Shown here piece after piece: positions 53,971-64,000 of a DNA stretch of 64,000 bases. How positions within the stretch are numbered: the stretch's first letter is position 1; the number at the start of each line of letters is the position of its first letter. This DNA is from Favolaschia claudopus (taxonomy: Eukaryota; Basidiomycota; Agaricomycetes; Agaricales; Mycenaceae), in contig JAWWNJ010000116.1 of NCBI GenBank assembly GCA_037176885.1, positions 434,001 to 498,000 on the forward strand, read 5' to 3'. The position numbers and the translations under genes are program-made. The notes under the pieces are model-generated. The model worked only from the letters and a program-made list of their open reading frames with translations. It had not been told where the DNA came from and did not search any database.

Positions 53971-54583
53971 GATTTTTTCTCGACAGCCGGCAGCGACATC
54001 TCGACATGGTCCCGTGGTTTCGTGTCAAAGTCACGTTACTTTTCACGTGAGCTGATCCTTGTGTTTTCATGTACTGTACTATTTCGATCAATTCGTCTGT
54101 CACGCGTCACAGGCCCCCAAATTGACGAATTTTTTCGTACGTGTCACAGGTCACCGAGGCCTTGGACGAATGTGACAAAAAAGTTCCAAAATCTGCGAAA
54201 AATGCCGAAAAAAATACAAATTTTTCTCAGCGCACCATTCGGCGCGCTTCCGTGGCAGAATACCGGGCATATCACTCGAAATGCCGGTTTCTGGCATTTT
54301 GCTCCGTTTTCCGGCTTCTTTGGCACCTGCCGCGGCTGTATCTCGGCCTATTTCGCCGCGCACTTGTTGGATTCTTGAAAATAAATTGCAAATAAATTCT
54401 ATATTATGTTGCATTCTAGAGCGCAGTGCAGTAAATTGGCATACGAAAGGAGATGTTCTCGAGGCATTGGTGAATATTTCTGGGGTGTCACAGTCTCTGC
54501 GGCCCATTGACGAACTTCAAATTTCGTTCCGAGATGTCACAGGTCACAAGCCGGGTGAATTGACCGAAATACTACAGTATCCT

Positions 54584-55231
54584 ACGAGCTATGGGACCCG
54601 TGCCTTCGCCACTCAGGACCCTTTAACCGGTTGGATCTGCACTCACTTGCTGCTTTCAAAGCCGACGGCGCCGCACTGCCGCTCGCTGCACTCGCCGGCG
54701 CGCGTCGCCGCGGGGGAGGTAAATTCACGTGCTGCGCACGTGGCTTCCTGTCAAAGGCTGTGCCGTGCTCTTTTAAAGTATAGGATCCTATACTTTAAAA
54801 GCCTCAGCTCCAGGAAAGGGAATTCACCCCGTGACTTTCAAACCGTGAGATCTCCGCGGCGACGCGCGCTGGCGAGTGCAGCGAGCGGCAGTGCGGCGCC
54901 GTCGACAAGCAATTCACTGCGGGGTTTGGGGCGGCAGCCCCGACGAGCTGTGTGACCGCCGTAGGCACGCCGCGAGCGCAGCGAGTGGCCCGTGCCGAAG
55001 GCAGGGAGCTAAAGCTCGTATACTTTAAAAGAGGACGGCACAGCCTCAGCTCCCGGAAAGGGAAATTCACCCCGTGACTTTCTGTCAAAGCCTGAGAATC
55101 CCCGCGGCGACGCGCGCCGGCGAGTGCAGCGAGCGGCAGTGCGGCGCCGTCGGCCTTGAAAGCAGCAAGTGAGTGCAGGTCAGAACGTTTGAAGGGTCCT
55201 GAGTGGCGAAGGCACGGGTCCCATAGCTCGT
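54584..55231. mobile_element. 648-bp GC-rich long-inverted-repeat element
   Basis: Outer arms of about 130 bp pair: ACGAGCTATGGGACCCGTGC at the left against its exact inverse at the right, continuing through GGCGCCGCACTGCCGCTCGC and GCACTCGCCGGCGCGCGTCG. Between the arms are a perfect 32-bp palindrome centred on GGATCC (54770-54801) and a direct duplication of a block with TATACTTTAAAAG, CCTCAGCTCC, GGAAAGGG and CCGTGACTTTC (about 54788-54903 and 55017-55153). No coding signal; the superfamily is unknown. Confidence 0.82.
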
Positions 55232-55621
55232 TTCAAGTATAGGCTAAGGATGACAGGGCTCCAAAACTGCCCACTCCCATAAAATTGGGATGTCATGAGG
55301 GTCACGAGACTACTCATCAGCCAGGTCAGCTCATGTCACCTCGGAGCCAAAATCTATGGTATTTGATGGCAACATTTGGCGTCTATCATGAGTGCTATCC
55401 CTCCTGTAGATTTGTAGTCCACTTTCTGCACGAAAAAGCATCGAAAACGACGGAGAAGTAATATGTTGGCGGGCCGCAAGGTCGCCCGAGCAAGGTACAT
55501 GATTCAGGTCATGACCTTCCAGCATTTTCATTCTATCACGCAGTCGTGCTCCACAGCTAGACAACCACCTTTATAGTAATCTTGTCAAGTTCTCTCTAGA
55601 CAGTAAAAATAGGTGTAAATT
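55232..55621. other. No gene seen
   Basis: Short frames only. Confidence 0.4.
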
Positions 55622-55623
55622 TA

Positions 55624-56104
55624 CAGCTGTTCCGGAAAATAATGAGACTTGCCGTTTCTTCCCCGCGAGCGTTCCCAAAACGGAAGTCACTGCCATTTTC
55701 GTTCATTTGAGTTCTCTGGGGGGCACAACTCAATTTTTAACTCTAAGTAAGGGTACAAATGTGTTTCAGTAGGATTATACTATACATCCAGCCCAAATTG
55801 TGTCCTCGTATGACGCGTAGATGTCGAGAGAGAGAGGATGTCGGAGATAATCGGGAGTATGTCGGACCTACCAAAACGGAATTGATCAGAAATGGTCGCT
55901 TTAACGAAAGGCTTTCAGCGAGAGCATCTAAAAGGTCAGCAGAGCAGCCAAAATCTCCCTGAGAAGCTTCTTCCACCTTTCAAGGCCTCTAAATGTCCTC
56001 AGAAGGTCTCCCAATATGAAAATGAACTAAAATGGCGACGACTTCCGTTTTGGGAATGCTCGCGGGAAAAAAACGGCAAGTCTCATTATTTTCCGGAACA
56101 GCTG
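55624..56104. mobile_element. 481-bp MITE with CAGCTGTTCCGGAAAAT termini, TA target duplication
   Basis: Inverted termini of about 70 bp run CAGCTGTTCCGGAAAATAAT, GAGACTTGCCG, CCCGCGAGC and AAAACGGAAGTC, flanked by TA (55622-55623 and 56105-56106). It shares its outermost CAGCTGTT with 4928-5208, but the rest differs. Confidence 0.88.
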
Positions 56105-56114
56105 TAAATATTTA

Positions 56115-56787
56115 CGGTAGGCGGGATGGTCGAGGTTGGTTTTGTATATGTATTACTGAACCCTTTATTTATTCTGGGCACAGATTCACCATGGCCACCC
56201 CATCCTGGGTTTCCTTCTACGCAAGAGGAACCGGACGACCACGCTCTCTAATCTTGGTCAACAAAAACATTAAATCTGACTCTTATCGACAGGCCAAGGT
56301 TGACAGTCGCAATGTCACCTCTCTTATCTTCAAATTCCCGCAAGTCTCCCTGCAAATCTGCTCAATATACAACGAGCCAGGAACTAATGAACACTACGAC
56401 GAACTTTCACGCCATCTCTTTCTGAATCCACCTGAACACCCTATGCTATGGCATGGCGATTTCAACAAACGCGTATATTAGTAACCATGCACCAGCCCAA
56501 CTTACCACTAATTCGTTTGCACCTCTGCGGTCGGAGATCGGAGAGCTTCCTGGCTTCTCAAAAGTCGAGCATACTTCCAATGTCGGAAAAATTGAAAAAG
56601 CCTGGTAAGGCCTTGGAGCACCTAATGGCCTTATAAGGCCTAACAAGGTTCGAGGGGTGACCTTATAAGGTGTATTAAGGTCTGTTAAGGTCCTCCCAGG
56701 CTGCCTTCCCGGAGGTTACAACACTTCGGACTTCTTCGGAACTCGGATGTCAAAATGTCAAAACCAACCTCGACCATCCCGCCTACC
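56115..56787. mobile_element. 673-bp TA-flanked element carrying a LINE endonuclease fragment
   Basis: Bounded by CGGTAGGCGGGATGGTCGAG and its inverse, with TA on both sides (56113-56114 and 56788-56789). Inside, plus strand 56140-56481 encodes ICITEPFIYSGHRFTMATPS, FYARGTGRPRSLILVNKNIK, SIYNEPGTNEHYDELS and WHGDFNK, the endonuclease/exonuclease/phosphatase fold of Tad1-like LINEs up to the GDFN motif. A TTATAAGGCC-rich segment follows. Confidence 0.75.
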
Positions 56788-56793
56788 GTATTG

Positions 56794-57520
56794 AGATAGG
56801 CGGGATGGTCGAGGTTGGTTTTGACATTTTGACATCCGAGTTCCGAAGAAGTCCGAAGTGTTGTAACCTCCGGGAAGGCAGCCTGGGAGGACCTTAACAG
56901 ACCTTAATACACCTTATAAGGTCACCCCTCGAACCTTGTTAGGCCTTATAAGGCCATTAGGTGCTCCAAGGCCTTACCAGGCTTTTTCAATTTTTCCGAC
57001 ATTGGAAGTATGCTCGACTTTTGAGAAGCCAGGAAGCTCTCCGATCTCCGACCGCAGAGGTGCAAACGAATTAGTGGTAAGTTGGGCTGGTGCATGGTTA
57101 CTAATATACGCGTTTGTTGAAATCGCCATGCCATAGCATAGGGTGTTCAGGTGGATTCAGAAAGAGATGGCGTGAAAGTTCGTCGTAGTGTTCATTAGTT
57201 CCTGGCTCGTTGTATATTGAGCAGGTTTGCAGGGAGACTTGCGGGAATTTGAAGATAAGAGAGGTGACATTGCGACTGTCAACCTTGGCCTGTCGATAAG
57301 AGTCAGATTTAATGTTTTTGTTGACCAAGATTAGAGAGCGTGGTCGTCCGGTTCCTCTTGCGTAGAAGGAAACCCAGGATGGGGTGGCCATGGTGAATCT
57401 GTGCCCAGAATAAATAAAGGGTTCAGTAATACATATAATATCATAATCGGCTGGATCTGTGGTGTTGATTAGTGCGCTCATAACCGTGCGAGATCGTCTG
57501 CAGTTCTGGTGTAAAGTTCG
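56794..57520 (-). mobile_element. Inverted near-identical copy with a longer LINE endonuclease piece
   Basis: 56794-57438 is the near-exact reverse complement of 56143-56787, forming a palindrome centred at about 56790 with a spacer of only about 6 bp. Beyond 57438 the LINE sequence continues (TVMSALINTTDPADYDIICI, about 57420-57484), which the first copy lacks. One coding difference was noticed (SLQTCS versus SLQICS). Confidence 0.85.
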
Positions 57521-57970
57521 TAAAGGGGTTAACGGTGATTCTGTCCCCTGATACGCACAAACTGCAGATAGCCAACACTGATCTCAAGTGGTCTCAAGGG
57601 AAAGCACCAGGAGAAGGTAAAAGCTCGGGAACGATGGTAGACCGTAGGTTGGGCCCACGTCGTCGGATGAAGGAAATACAGTAGACTGGGTCGGAAATGG
57701 GAGTGAATTAATAGGGACATAAGCTCATGTGAGATTGGGGTACGACATCAGAAAAGAATTTTGAGATGAGTTGCACAGAGAATTGGGAGGTCAGAGATGT
57801 GTCGGGCAATGCGACGCATCCGGAGGAGTGAGTCCTCTAGCTAACACAATGAGGAATTTCATGAACAGATATAGCATTAAGTAGAGCGCCATCTGACGCC
57901 GAGAGATCTTAAATACATATATGTATTTGAGTCGGAATTATTGCTTCCAGGTACTGCGTAAATGCAGATA
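57521..57970. other. No gene seen
   Basis: Possibly further 5' LINE sequence on the minus strand, but no motif was recognised. Confidence 0.35.
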
Positions 57971-57973
57971 ATA

Positions 57974-58185
57974 ATTCGTAGGCGCAAAGCGCTGGATATG
58001 AGCGAATGCAACGTAAATGAGAATTCGCAGGCGCTTATAAGCGCTGGACGGTAGCGGAAGCTGCCTCGTACAGGCAAATGTAATCGTAGGCGCTCGGGCG
58101 CTGGACAGATGCGGATGTAACGCACAACGTAACTCGTAGACGCACATAGGCGCTGGACAGTAGCGGATGTAACGCACTTGACCCG
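57974..58185 (+). repeat. Imperfect minisatellite, about four units of 48-60 bp
   Basis: Each unit follows TCGTAGGCGC...GCGCTGGACAG, then TAGCGGATGTAACGCA. The GGCGC..GCGCT cores are small inverted repeats. Confidence 0.82.
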
Positions 58186-58552
58186 GGGATGTAAAAATCA
58201 CAGAAGGGAAAGTAATCCGCCCATCATACTCCATACCAGTCTGGCACTTTTCAGGGACTGACTGATAGTCATATATTGAAAGGAACGTACGGAGCATCAA
58301 AAAGTCAACAGTACACTCCTCACCACATTGCTGACGGAATGCAGTCAGCCACTAGTACTGCCAGCTACCGGGGCTCCTGATGGCGCGGGACTGCCGAGGA
58401 TACAGCGCGGCCGTAGTTCAGCAAACGCATCCATAAACTAGTGAGTAAACTCCAAGTTGACTCCAAGCCAGTTGCGTCGAAAGCCAAAAAAAAATCGATT
58501 AGACATGTACATTCTTTTTGCCGACTTACTGTATCTGATTCTTGCATGTTAT

Positions 58553-59006
58553 TAGAGAGTTTGCGGTGAGCCACCAGAAGCCACCTGGCGGCTCTAATGG
58601 CATGCGGATTGGAGCGGCTATGCTGTCTGGCGGCTCGTTTGGCGGCTGGTAAGACTGGTTCAAATTTGGTTTTGCGAGTCTATTCTTAGTACTTAGTCAT
58701 CTATATCTTGAGCCATACACACACGAAGAAAATTGGACCCGAAAATCTGACGCTATCTCGCATTCGAGCCGAAGACTTCGGTTGATGCTGGAAATTGCTT
58801 CAATTCAAAACAATTATGCACGTTTGGACAACGAACTCTCATTGGCTGAAGGTATAGTCAAGTATGCAAGGTACACAACCACTACCCAACCGCTAAGGAT
58901 CGCGCGCGACGAGCCGCTGAACGAGCCGCCACATGACGTAGCCGCTCCAATCCGCATGCCGTTAGAGCCGCCAGGTGGCTTCTGGCGGCTCACCGCAAAC
59001 TCTCTA
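58553..59006. mobile_element. 454-bp MITE (GAGCCACC hairpin), TAGAGRG termini
   Basis: About 90-bp inverted termini run TAGAGAGTTTGCGGTGAGCC, ACCTGGCGGCTCTAA, GGCATGCGGATTGGAGCGGC and GGCGGCTCGTT. The interior is unique. No coding signal. Confidence 0.85.
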
Positions 59007-59409
59007 TTGCCTTTCAGACGGAGAATACGGTTCTTCTGGAGCATCTCTGTGACCAAATACAGCCATTTCGAGAAAAAAAATGCGGGTTTTGATTGATTTT
59101 CGTTTTTGAAATCTGCTTATCTGTGTTTGGTCTCGCGTCCTCGCCTCCACCCTTGCCGAATCAGCTCTTCGTCTCTTTCAGCGCATTCTCTTGCCAGAGA
59201 GTGAGTTGGTGAGGCTCCCTGAACCTTTGTGAATACATCAGAGCTCCCTTCAACAGGGCTCAAATGCGTGCTTGAGCCCACTTGTTTACATCGACAAGCT
59301 CACGGGGCTTGTAAAGCCGCACGGTACAGTTCTCGTCACCACTTCCCAACTACCGCTTTTGGTGGTGATTGATGGCAGCAATGAAAACCTTTCTCGGGCC
59401 GGGCAAATA

Positions 59410-60670
59410 CAGTGTAGTAAGGCTCGATGGTGATCAGCTTTGATGTTTTTGATCTCTGCCTAGCAAATGTATCGCAAAAATTCCAAGGTTCTTCAGGCAA
59501 CTACTAGAAGATACAACAAGTAGATATACAATAAAGCTATGGCCAGTTTTAACTTGAAATGTAGTACTACGATCGAAACAAAATATTGATCCCAAATGTC
59601 ACAATTCCGGTTCCTTGGTGAACGCATGTCACACGTCACCTTTCTCATTTGGCTCGTCCTCCTCGTCCTCGTCCTCATCCTCCACGACCGGCAGCTTCTG
59701 TTTCTTGCCCAATTTCGGCTTCGGGGGCAGGTCTTTCTTCCTCAAACCAGTTTCCTGCAGCTTGGAGCACTCGGAAGTCCAGTTCTCGACCGCAGCATTG
59801 TGCTGGTGCTTCATCTCAGCCCACTCCTGCTCAATCTCTGCTCGCAGCTCCTTCCTTCGCTCCCGCTCGACCCTCTTCTTCTCCTTCCCAGCTTCCTTCG
59901 CCCTCTTCCCCTCGTTGATCTCATTAGGATGAGGGGGAAGCCTCGATCCGCGGACTCGCGCATGAACTGCACGAGTGCCCACTCCGTGACGATGGGGACT
60001 TTTTGCTGCTTTTGGTTTGCTTCTCGAATACTGTGACCACCTTGTACTCGTCGAGATAGTGTCATCGTATTTGAATGACAATTGCGAGATATTTTTGGGC
60101 TTGCCTAGGGTGGCGGGCTTGACGCGCTCCCGCTCGTACTCCGCCAGTGCCGCCGCTATATTTGCTTCTTTTCGTCGACTCTTCTCATGGGCTTTGACCC
60201 GGTCGGACTTTGCGCGGTACACATGAGAACTGGACAGTAAGGATTGGCCAGAGAAGACGCAGAGAGGTGACAAACAGACGCGTCAACAAACAGCTGTCAC
60301 GCTTCCACGTGCATGATCTTGTCCATTTCCGTTCGACCGCATCTTTCGCCGGATCCTCTCACATATGCGCTAGGAAACATAGCAAATATCAAAATCTTTT
60401 GACCAGAATTTGTTCTGAGGCAAAAAGTTCCCCCGTTGCAGCAGGATCCCCGATAAGAAAGTCACCAATTCCTTGATTTCTCACGGATTGACACAAAAGC
60501 CGGCTTCGAGCAATACTCATTGTCTTTCTGCATCCCAAATTAATACAGTAGGTAGTGCTAACGTGAGGCATAGAGTCCCGAACTAATTGACGAGTCTGCG
60601 GTCAACGGGTGTGACGAAAGAAAAATAATCACCATCGACCCCTCCTTCCCCATTGAGCCTTACTACACTG
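59410..60670 (-). mobile_element. 1261-bp non-autonomous pogo element, copy 1
   Basis: Termini CAGTGTAGTAAGGCTC and inverse, flanked by TA (59408-59409 and 60671-60672), the pogo/Tc1-mariner pattern. It is near-identical to 62731-63991 but opposite in orientation. Confidence 0.9.
59629..60273 (-). pseudogene. Internally deleted pogo transposase (DNA-binding start and C-tail only)
   Basis: The N-terminal part SRRKEANIAAALAEYERERV, NISQLSFKYDDTISTST resembles the Pipsqueak helix-turn-helix of fungal pogo transposases. A one-frame shift then exposes VQFMRESADRGFPL, the CENP-B helix-turn-helix start. The sequence next jumps to a charged coiled-coil and WTSECSKLQETGLRKKD, the usual C-terminus, ending in a run of E and D. 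The DDE catalytic core is absent, so no transposition activity is expected; competition for binding sites is conceivable. Confidence 0.72.
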
Positions 60671-60672
60671 TA

Positions 60673-61213
60673 GCGGACAGAACTTCATGTCAAGCCGTAA
60701 TTTTGGTTGAAATTCTTCAAGATTTGAGATTTAGCAGGAACATAGGATGGGTTTATAAGTCAAATTTTCATTTCAGAGAAAACGGAGTAACCCTAACCTA
60801 GGGTTAGAAAAGCGCGAAATTTTTGCGGAAATTTTCAAATTGTGTGTACCTAACTTGTGACTTTGCGCTGAAAAATTTGCAATTTGCCCTCCAAACAGCA
60901 CCAGATTGCTCTGTGATGGTATTAGACTCCCCTGATACTGTGAACCATAAGGTTGTTTGCTTTTTTTTCGTCTGCTCGGCGGTTATTTGATGCGTTGATT
61001 GGGATCACAGGGCCACCGGTTACCGGTCGGCCCGGACCAAAAGCGCGAAATCCGGGAGCAAACATAATTTTTTCTGCACCGGGGGATCTTTAGCTGGCCT
61101 TCTTAGAGTGCTTTCTACACAATTTTCAATTCACCTAGGTAAAAGGTGAGGTCACAGTAATGATTTCCAAATTGGGTAACCGACTTGTCACGAAGTTGGG
61201 TTGTCCGCTATCA
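60673..61213. mobile_element. Shorter copy of the TGATAGCGG element
   Basis: The left end starts GCGGACAGAACTTCATG directly after the pogo TA duplicate, missing its first bases; the right end GTTGTCCGCTATCA is followed by TA. The interior shares AACCCTAACCTAGGGTTAG and the CCGGACC.AAAGCGCGAAATC block with 36097-36904. Confidence 0.8.
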
Positions 61214-61439
61214 TAGCCAGAGCAGATTGGATGCTTCCAACCTTTTTGGAAGGCAAAACATAGCACCATTTAGGTTGACAGCTGGGCGGCTCCCTGGCCA
61301 ACAAAGCCACATTGACACTGACTACAGCGAGCGGCACTACATCTTCTAGAGAGCCACATGTAGACCTGGCACCAGTGTTTCCACTCAAATAGACTACCAG
61401 AAGCTCATTCCAGCTCAAATTTTGGGGGGGTCAAACTTT

Positions 61440-61790
61440 TTTTTTCCGGCCTGGCGGCCGGACTAACTAACTAGCCCTTAGTCACCGGTTAGATTGCCGG
61501 TGCCCCCTTGATTGAGGGGGTCTATCAGCCAAAAAATTTCCGCCACCAGATTGGCCGCTGTACAAAAGTAGCGGTGACTAAGTGAGCGGCATCATAAACA
61601 CCACCAAACAGGAACAGAATACATTACACCAGATCAGAGCCTTCCCACGCTTGCTCCTCTGGTCAAAACACTCCGATTAGATAGTAGACTAAACCCTCTA
61701 TGGTGCGCTCGGCCTAAACACCACCAAACAAGAACGTACAAGTACGCACCTCCAAGTTACTTTTTGCGGTCTCCGCCGTGAGTGACCAAC
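61440..61790. repeat. Scrambled repeat modules
   Basis: Holds TAGCCCTTAGTCACCGG (61468), a direct duplicate of AAACACCACCAAACA.GAAC (61604 and 61715), and the inverted GTTACTTTTTGCGGTCTCC module shared with 39905-39925. Confidence 0.7.
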
Positions 61791-61791
61791 T

Positions 61792-62655
61792 TTACATCCC
61801 AGGACCGGCGGAGATGATAGGATGCAAGCCAGCAACGTTCACGATCTGTGCGCGCTGCTCTTCTGAAACTGGCCCACAAATACAGAGCTCTTGAAGGACG
61901 CAATCGGACCGTTGGATCCAATTAATGAACGAATAATGCGGCCAAGGATCTGCAGAGGGGGGCAGAGATATGCGCATGGTCCTGATGCAGTTCAATTCGA
62001 ACGCATCAAGCAGCGGGGACAGATCCCCTAGACTGTTGATCTCCAAATGACGCAAGTGCTCGAGTGTGATAGAAGCGATACTTGGCGGATCATTCGAAGT
62101 TTCGCCCCAATACCCGACTAGCTCAAATCTGGCGTTGCATACCTGGTTGCACTGGGCAAGGATGCAGCCGCACTCCATCACAGACATCTCGTACGCCAGA
62201 TAGAGGAACCTGAGATTACTCCAGTCGTGATCAAGGCGTGGCGAGCCATCCACACGAGCACCTCGGAGGTTGAGGTACATCAAGGAGCTCAAGACGGGGG
62301 ATTGGAAGTGATTGCATAAGAGTTGTGTCGTGGTCAGGTCGTCCCACTCCACCTCCAGGGACAGTTCATGCAGAATGAGATTCTGAGAACCGGTCCACTC
62401 AATTGGCACCGGAAAAGGGCCGGCCCAGGAAATGTCCAACGAAATAAATCGTTCCAGATAGTCGAAGACGGTGGAAAGAAGGGAAAGATTGTCGGCCAAC
62501 GACGCAGAAGATGCGGATTGTTCGGCCGCCAGAGCTAGGCGAAGGGAAAAAGGACGAGTACCAGAGCGCTCAAGCCACAGCAGTAGCAGTTCAGTGCCAT
62601 GTTTGCGCGAACACGATGCTTGGAAGTTCGGCCCGATACTGATGGCGGTGGACAA
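61792..62655 (-). pseudogene. F-box/LRR-type hypothetical protein, 5'-truncated
   Basis: The start ISIGPNF...LLLWLERSGTRPFSLRLALA matches the part that normally follows an F-box in the large mushroom family of F-box proteins with leucine-rich repeats. LRR-like segments follow (LILHELSLEVEWDDL, LSSLMYLNLRGARV, LRFLYLAYEMSVMECGCILA, LRHLEINSLGDLSPLLDAF). The frame is intact to the stop at 61792. The F-box should lie upstream, but within about 75 bp a pogo element begins at 62731, so the promoter and F-box appear to have been lost or separated. Confidence 0.65.
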
Positions 62656-62730
62656 AAATAAAAAAATAAAGAAAATAAAGAAACGAAAATATTGCGGGAG
62701 ATTCAGGGAGATTCAGGGATCTCGGGGATA

Positions 62731-63991
62731 CAGTGTAGTAAGGCTCAATGGGGAAGGATGGGGTCGATGGTGATTATTTTTCTTTCGTCACACCCGTTGA
62801 CCGCAGACTCGTCAATTAGTTCGGGACTCTATGCCTCACGTTAGCACTACCTACTGTATTAATTTGGGATGCAGAAAGACAATGAGTATTGCTCGAAGCC
62901 GGCTTTTGTGTCAATCCGTGAGAAATCAAGGAATTGGTGACTTTCTTATCGGGGATCCTGCTGCAACGGGGGAACTTTTTGCCTCAGAACAAATTCTGGT
63001 CAAAAGATTTTGATATTTGCTATGTTTCCTAGCGCATATGTGAGAGGATCCGGCGAAAGATGCGGTCGAACGGAAATGGACAAGATCATGCACGTGGAAG
63101 CGTGACAGCTGTTTGTTGACGCGTCTGTTGTCACCTCTCTGCGTCTTCTCTGGCCAATCCTTACTGTCCAGTTCTCATGTGTACCGCGCAAAGTCCGACC
63201 GGGTCAAAGCCCATGAGAAGAGTCGACGAAAAGAAGCAAATATAGCGGCGGCACTGGCGGAGTACGAGCGGGAGCGCGTCAAGCCCGCCACCCTAGGCAA
63301 GCCCAAAAATATCTCGCAATTGTCATTCAAATACGATGACACTATCTCGACGAGTACAAGGTGGTCACAGTATTCGAGAAGCAAACCAAAAGCAGCAAAA
63401 AGTCCCCATCGTCACGGAGTGGGCACTCGTGCAGTTCATGCGCGAGTCCGCGGATCGAGGCTTCCCCCTCATCCTAATGAGATCAACGAGGGGAAGAGGG
63501 CGAAGGAAGCTGGGAAGGAGAAGAAGAGGGTCGAGCGGGAGCGAAGGAAGGAGCTGCGAGCAGAGATTGAGCAGGAGTGGGCTGAGATGAAGCACCAGCA
63601 CAATGCTGCGGTCGAGAACTGGACTTCCGAGTGCTCCAAGCTGCAGGAAACTGGTTTGAGGAAGAAAGACCTGCCCCCGAAGCCGAAATTGGGCAAGAAA
63701 CAGAAGCTGCCGGTCGTGGAGGATGAGGACGAGGACGAGGAGGACGAGCCAAATGAGAAAGGTGACGTGTGACATGCGTTCACCAAGGAGCCGGAATTGT
63801 GACATTTGGGATCAATATTTTGTTTCGATCGTCGTACTACATTTCAAGTTAAAACTGGCCATAGCTTTATGGTATATCTACTTGTTGTATCTTCTAGTAG
63901 TTGCCTGAAGAACCTTGGAATTTTTGCGATACATTTGCTGGGCAGAGATCAAAAACATCAAAGCTGATCACCATCGAGCCTTACTACACTG
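62731..63991 (+). mobile_element. 1261-bp non-autonomous pogo element, copy 2
   Basis: Same length and termini as copy 1 in opposite orientation, flanked by TA (62729-62730 and 63992-63993). Small differences include single-base indels near 63127 and 62758. Confidence 0.9.
63113..63772 (+). pseudogene. Internally deleted pogo transposase, copy 2
   Basis: Same protein as in copy 1 apart from the first residues, which change because of a one-base indel (MLTRLLSPL in place of MSPL). Both copies keep the same frame shift between the two helix-turn-helix pieces and the same core deletion, so these predate the duplication. Confidence 0.72.
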
Positions 63992-64000
63992 TATCATACT

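Overview
The window looks like a TE-rich stretch of a basidiomycete genome, most likely an Agaricomycete. Four things point there. Genes carry short introns of about 50 bp with GT..AG ends. There is a CYP63-like P450. The transposon set is typical of mushrooms: Plavaka-type CACTA, Tad1-type LINE, Helitron, hAT, pogo and a Crypton-like tyrosine recombinase. There are Ulp1-like and F-box/LRR hypothetical genes. The genus cannot be fixed from the sequence alone. All coordinates were read by eye, so exon borders are approximate except where codon phase was checked.

1-8.5 kb is the only host-like block, all on the minus strand: the mitochondrial disaggregase HSP78 (running off the left edge, with several one-base frame breaks), a deoxyribose-phosphate aldolase with intact frames, and a multi-exon cytochrome P450 with intact I-helix, ExxR and heme motifs. 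A small TA-flanked MITE lies between the last two.

8.5-19.3 kb has almost no recognisable genes. It holds dispersed GC-rich repeats, a diverged inverted-repeat pair around about 4.9 kb of strand-asymmetric DNA, a minisatellite, and an 837-bp inverted-repeat element (16321-17157) full of TCAAG/palindromic motifs with a degenerate tRNA-like unit inside. One short hypothetical gene follows.

19.4-25.3 kb holds a Ulp1 (C48) protease-like gene broken by a 200-bp tandem duplication, a 5'-truncated LINE, a Helitron fragment and a broken SET-domain gene.

27.9-34.3 kb is the best-preserved mobile element: a 6449-bp CACTA/Plavaka transposon with 93-bp inverted termini starting CACTG, a 3-bp target duplication (ACT), a spliced accessory gene on the plus strand and a convergent Plavaka transposase gene. 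The transposase gene is interrupted by a 953-bp TA-inserted element.

34.4-64 kb is a graveyard of nested small elements. It includes several TA-flanked MITEs, a MITE group sharing a TAGAGRG terminus but with different hairpin cores, a young LTR element coding only for a Gag zinc-knuckle protein, a tyrosine recombinase lacking its expected catalytic tyrosine, a hAT transposase, a 1.3-kb near-perfect palindrome made from an element carrying a LINE endonuclease piece, and two 1261-bp internally deleted pogo elements in opposite orientation around an F-box/LRR gene remnant. Nested insertions give a relative insertion order and in one case a readable empty site.
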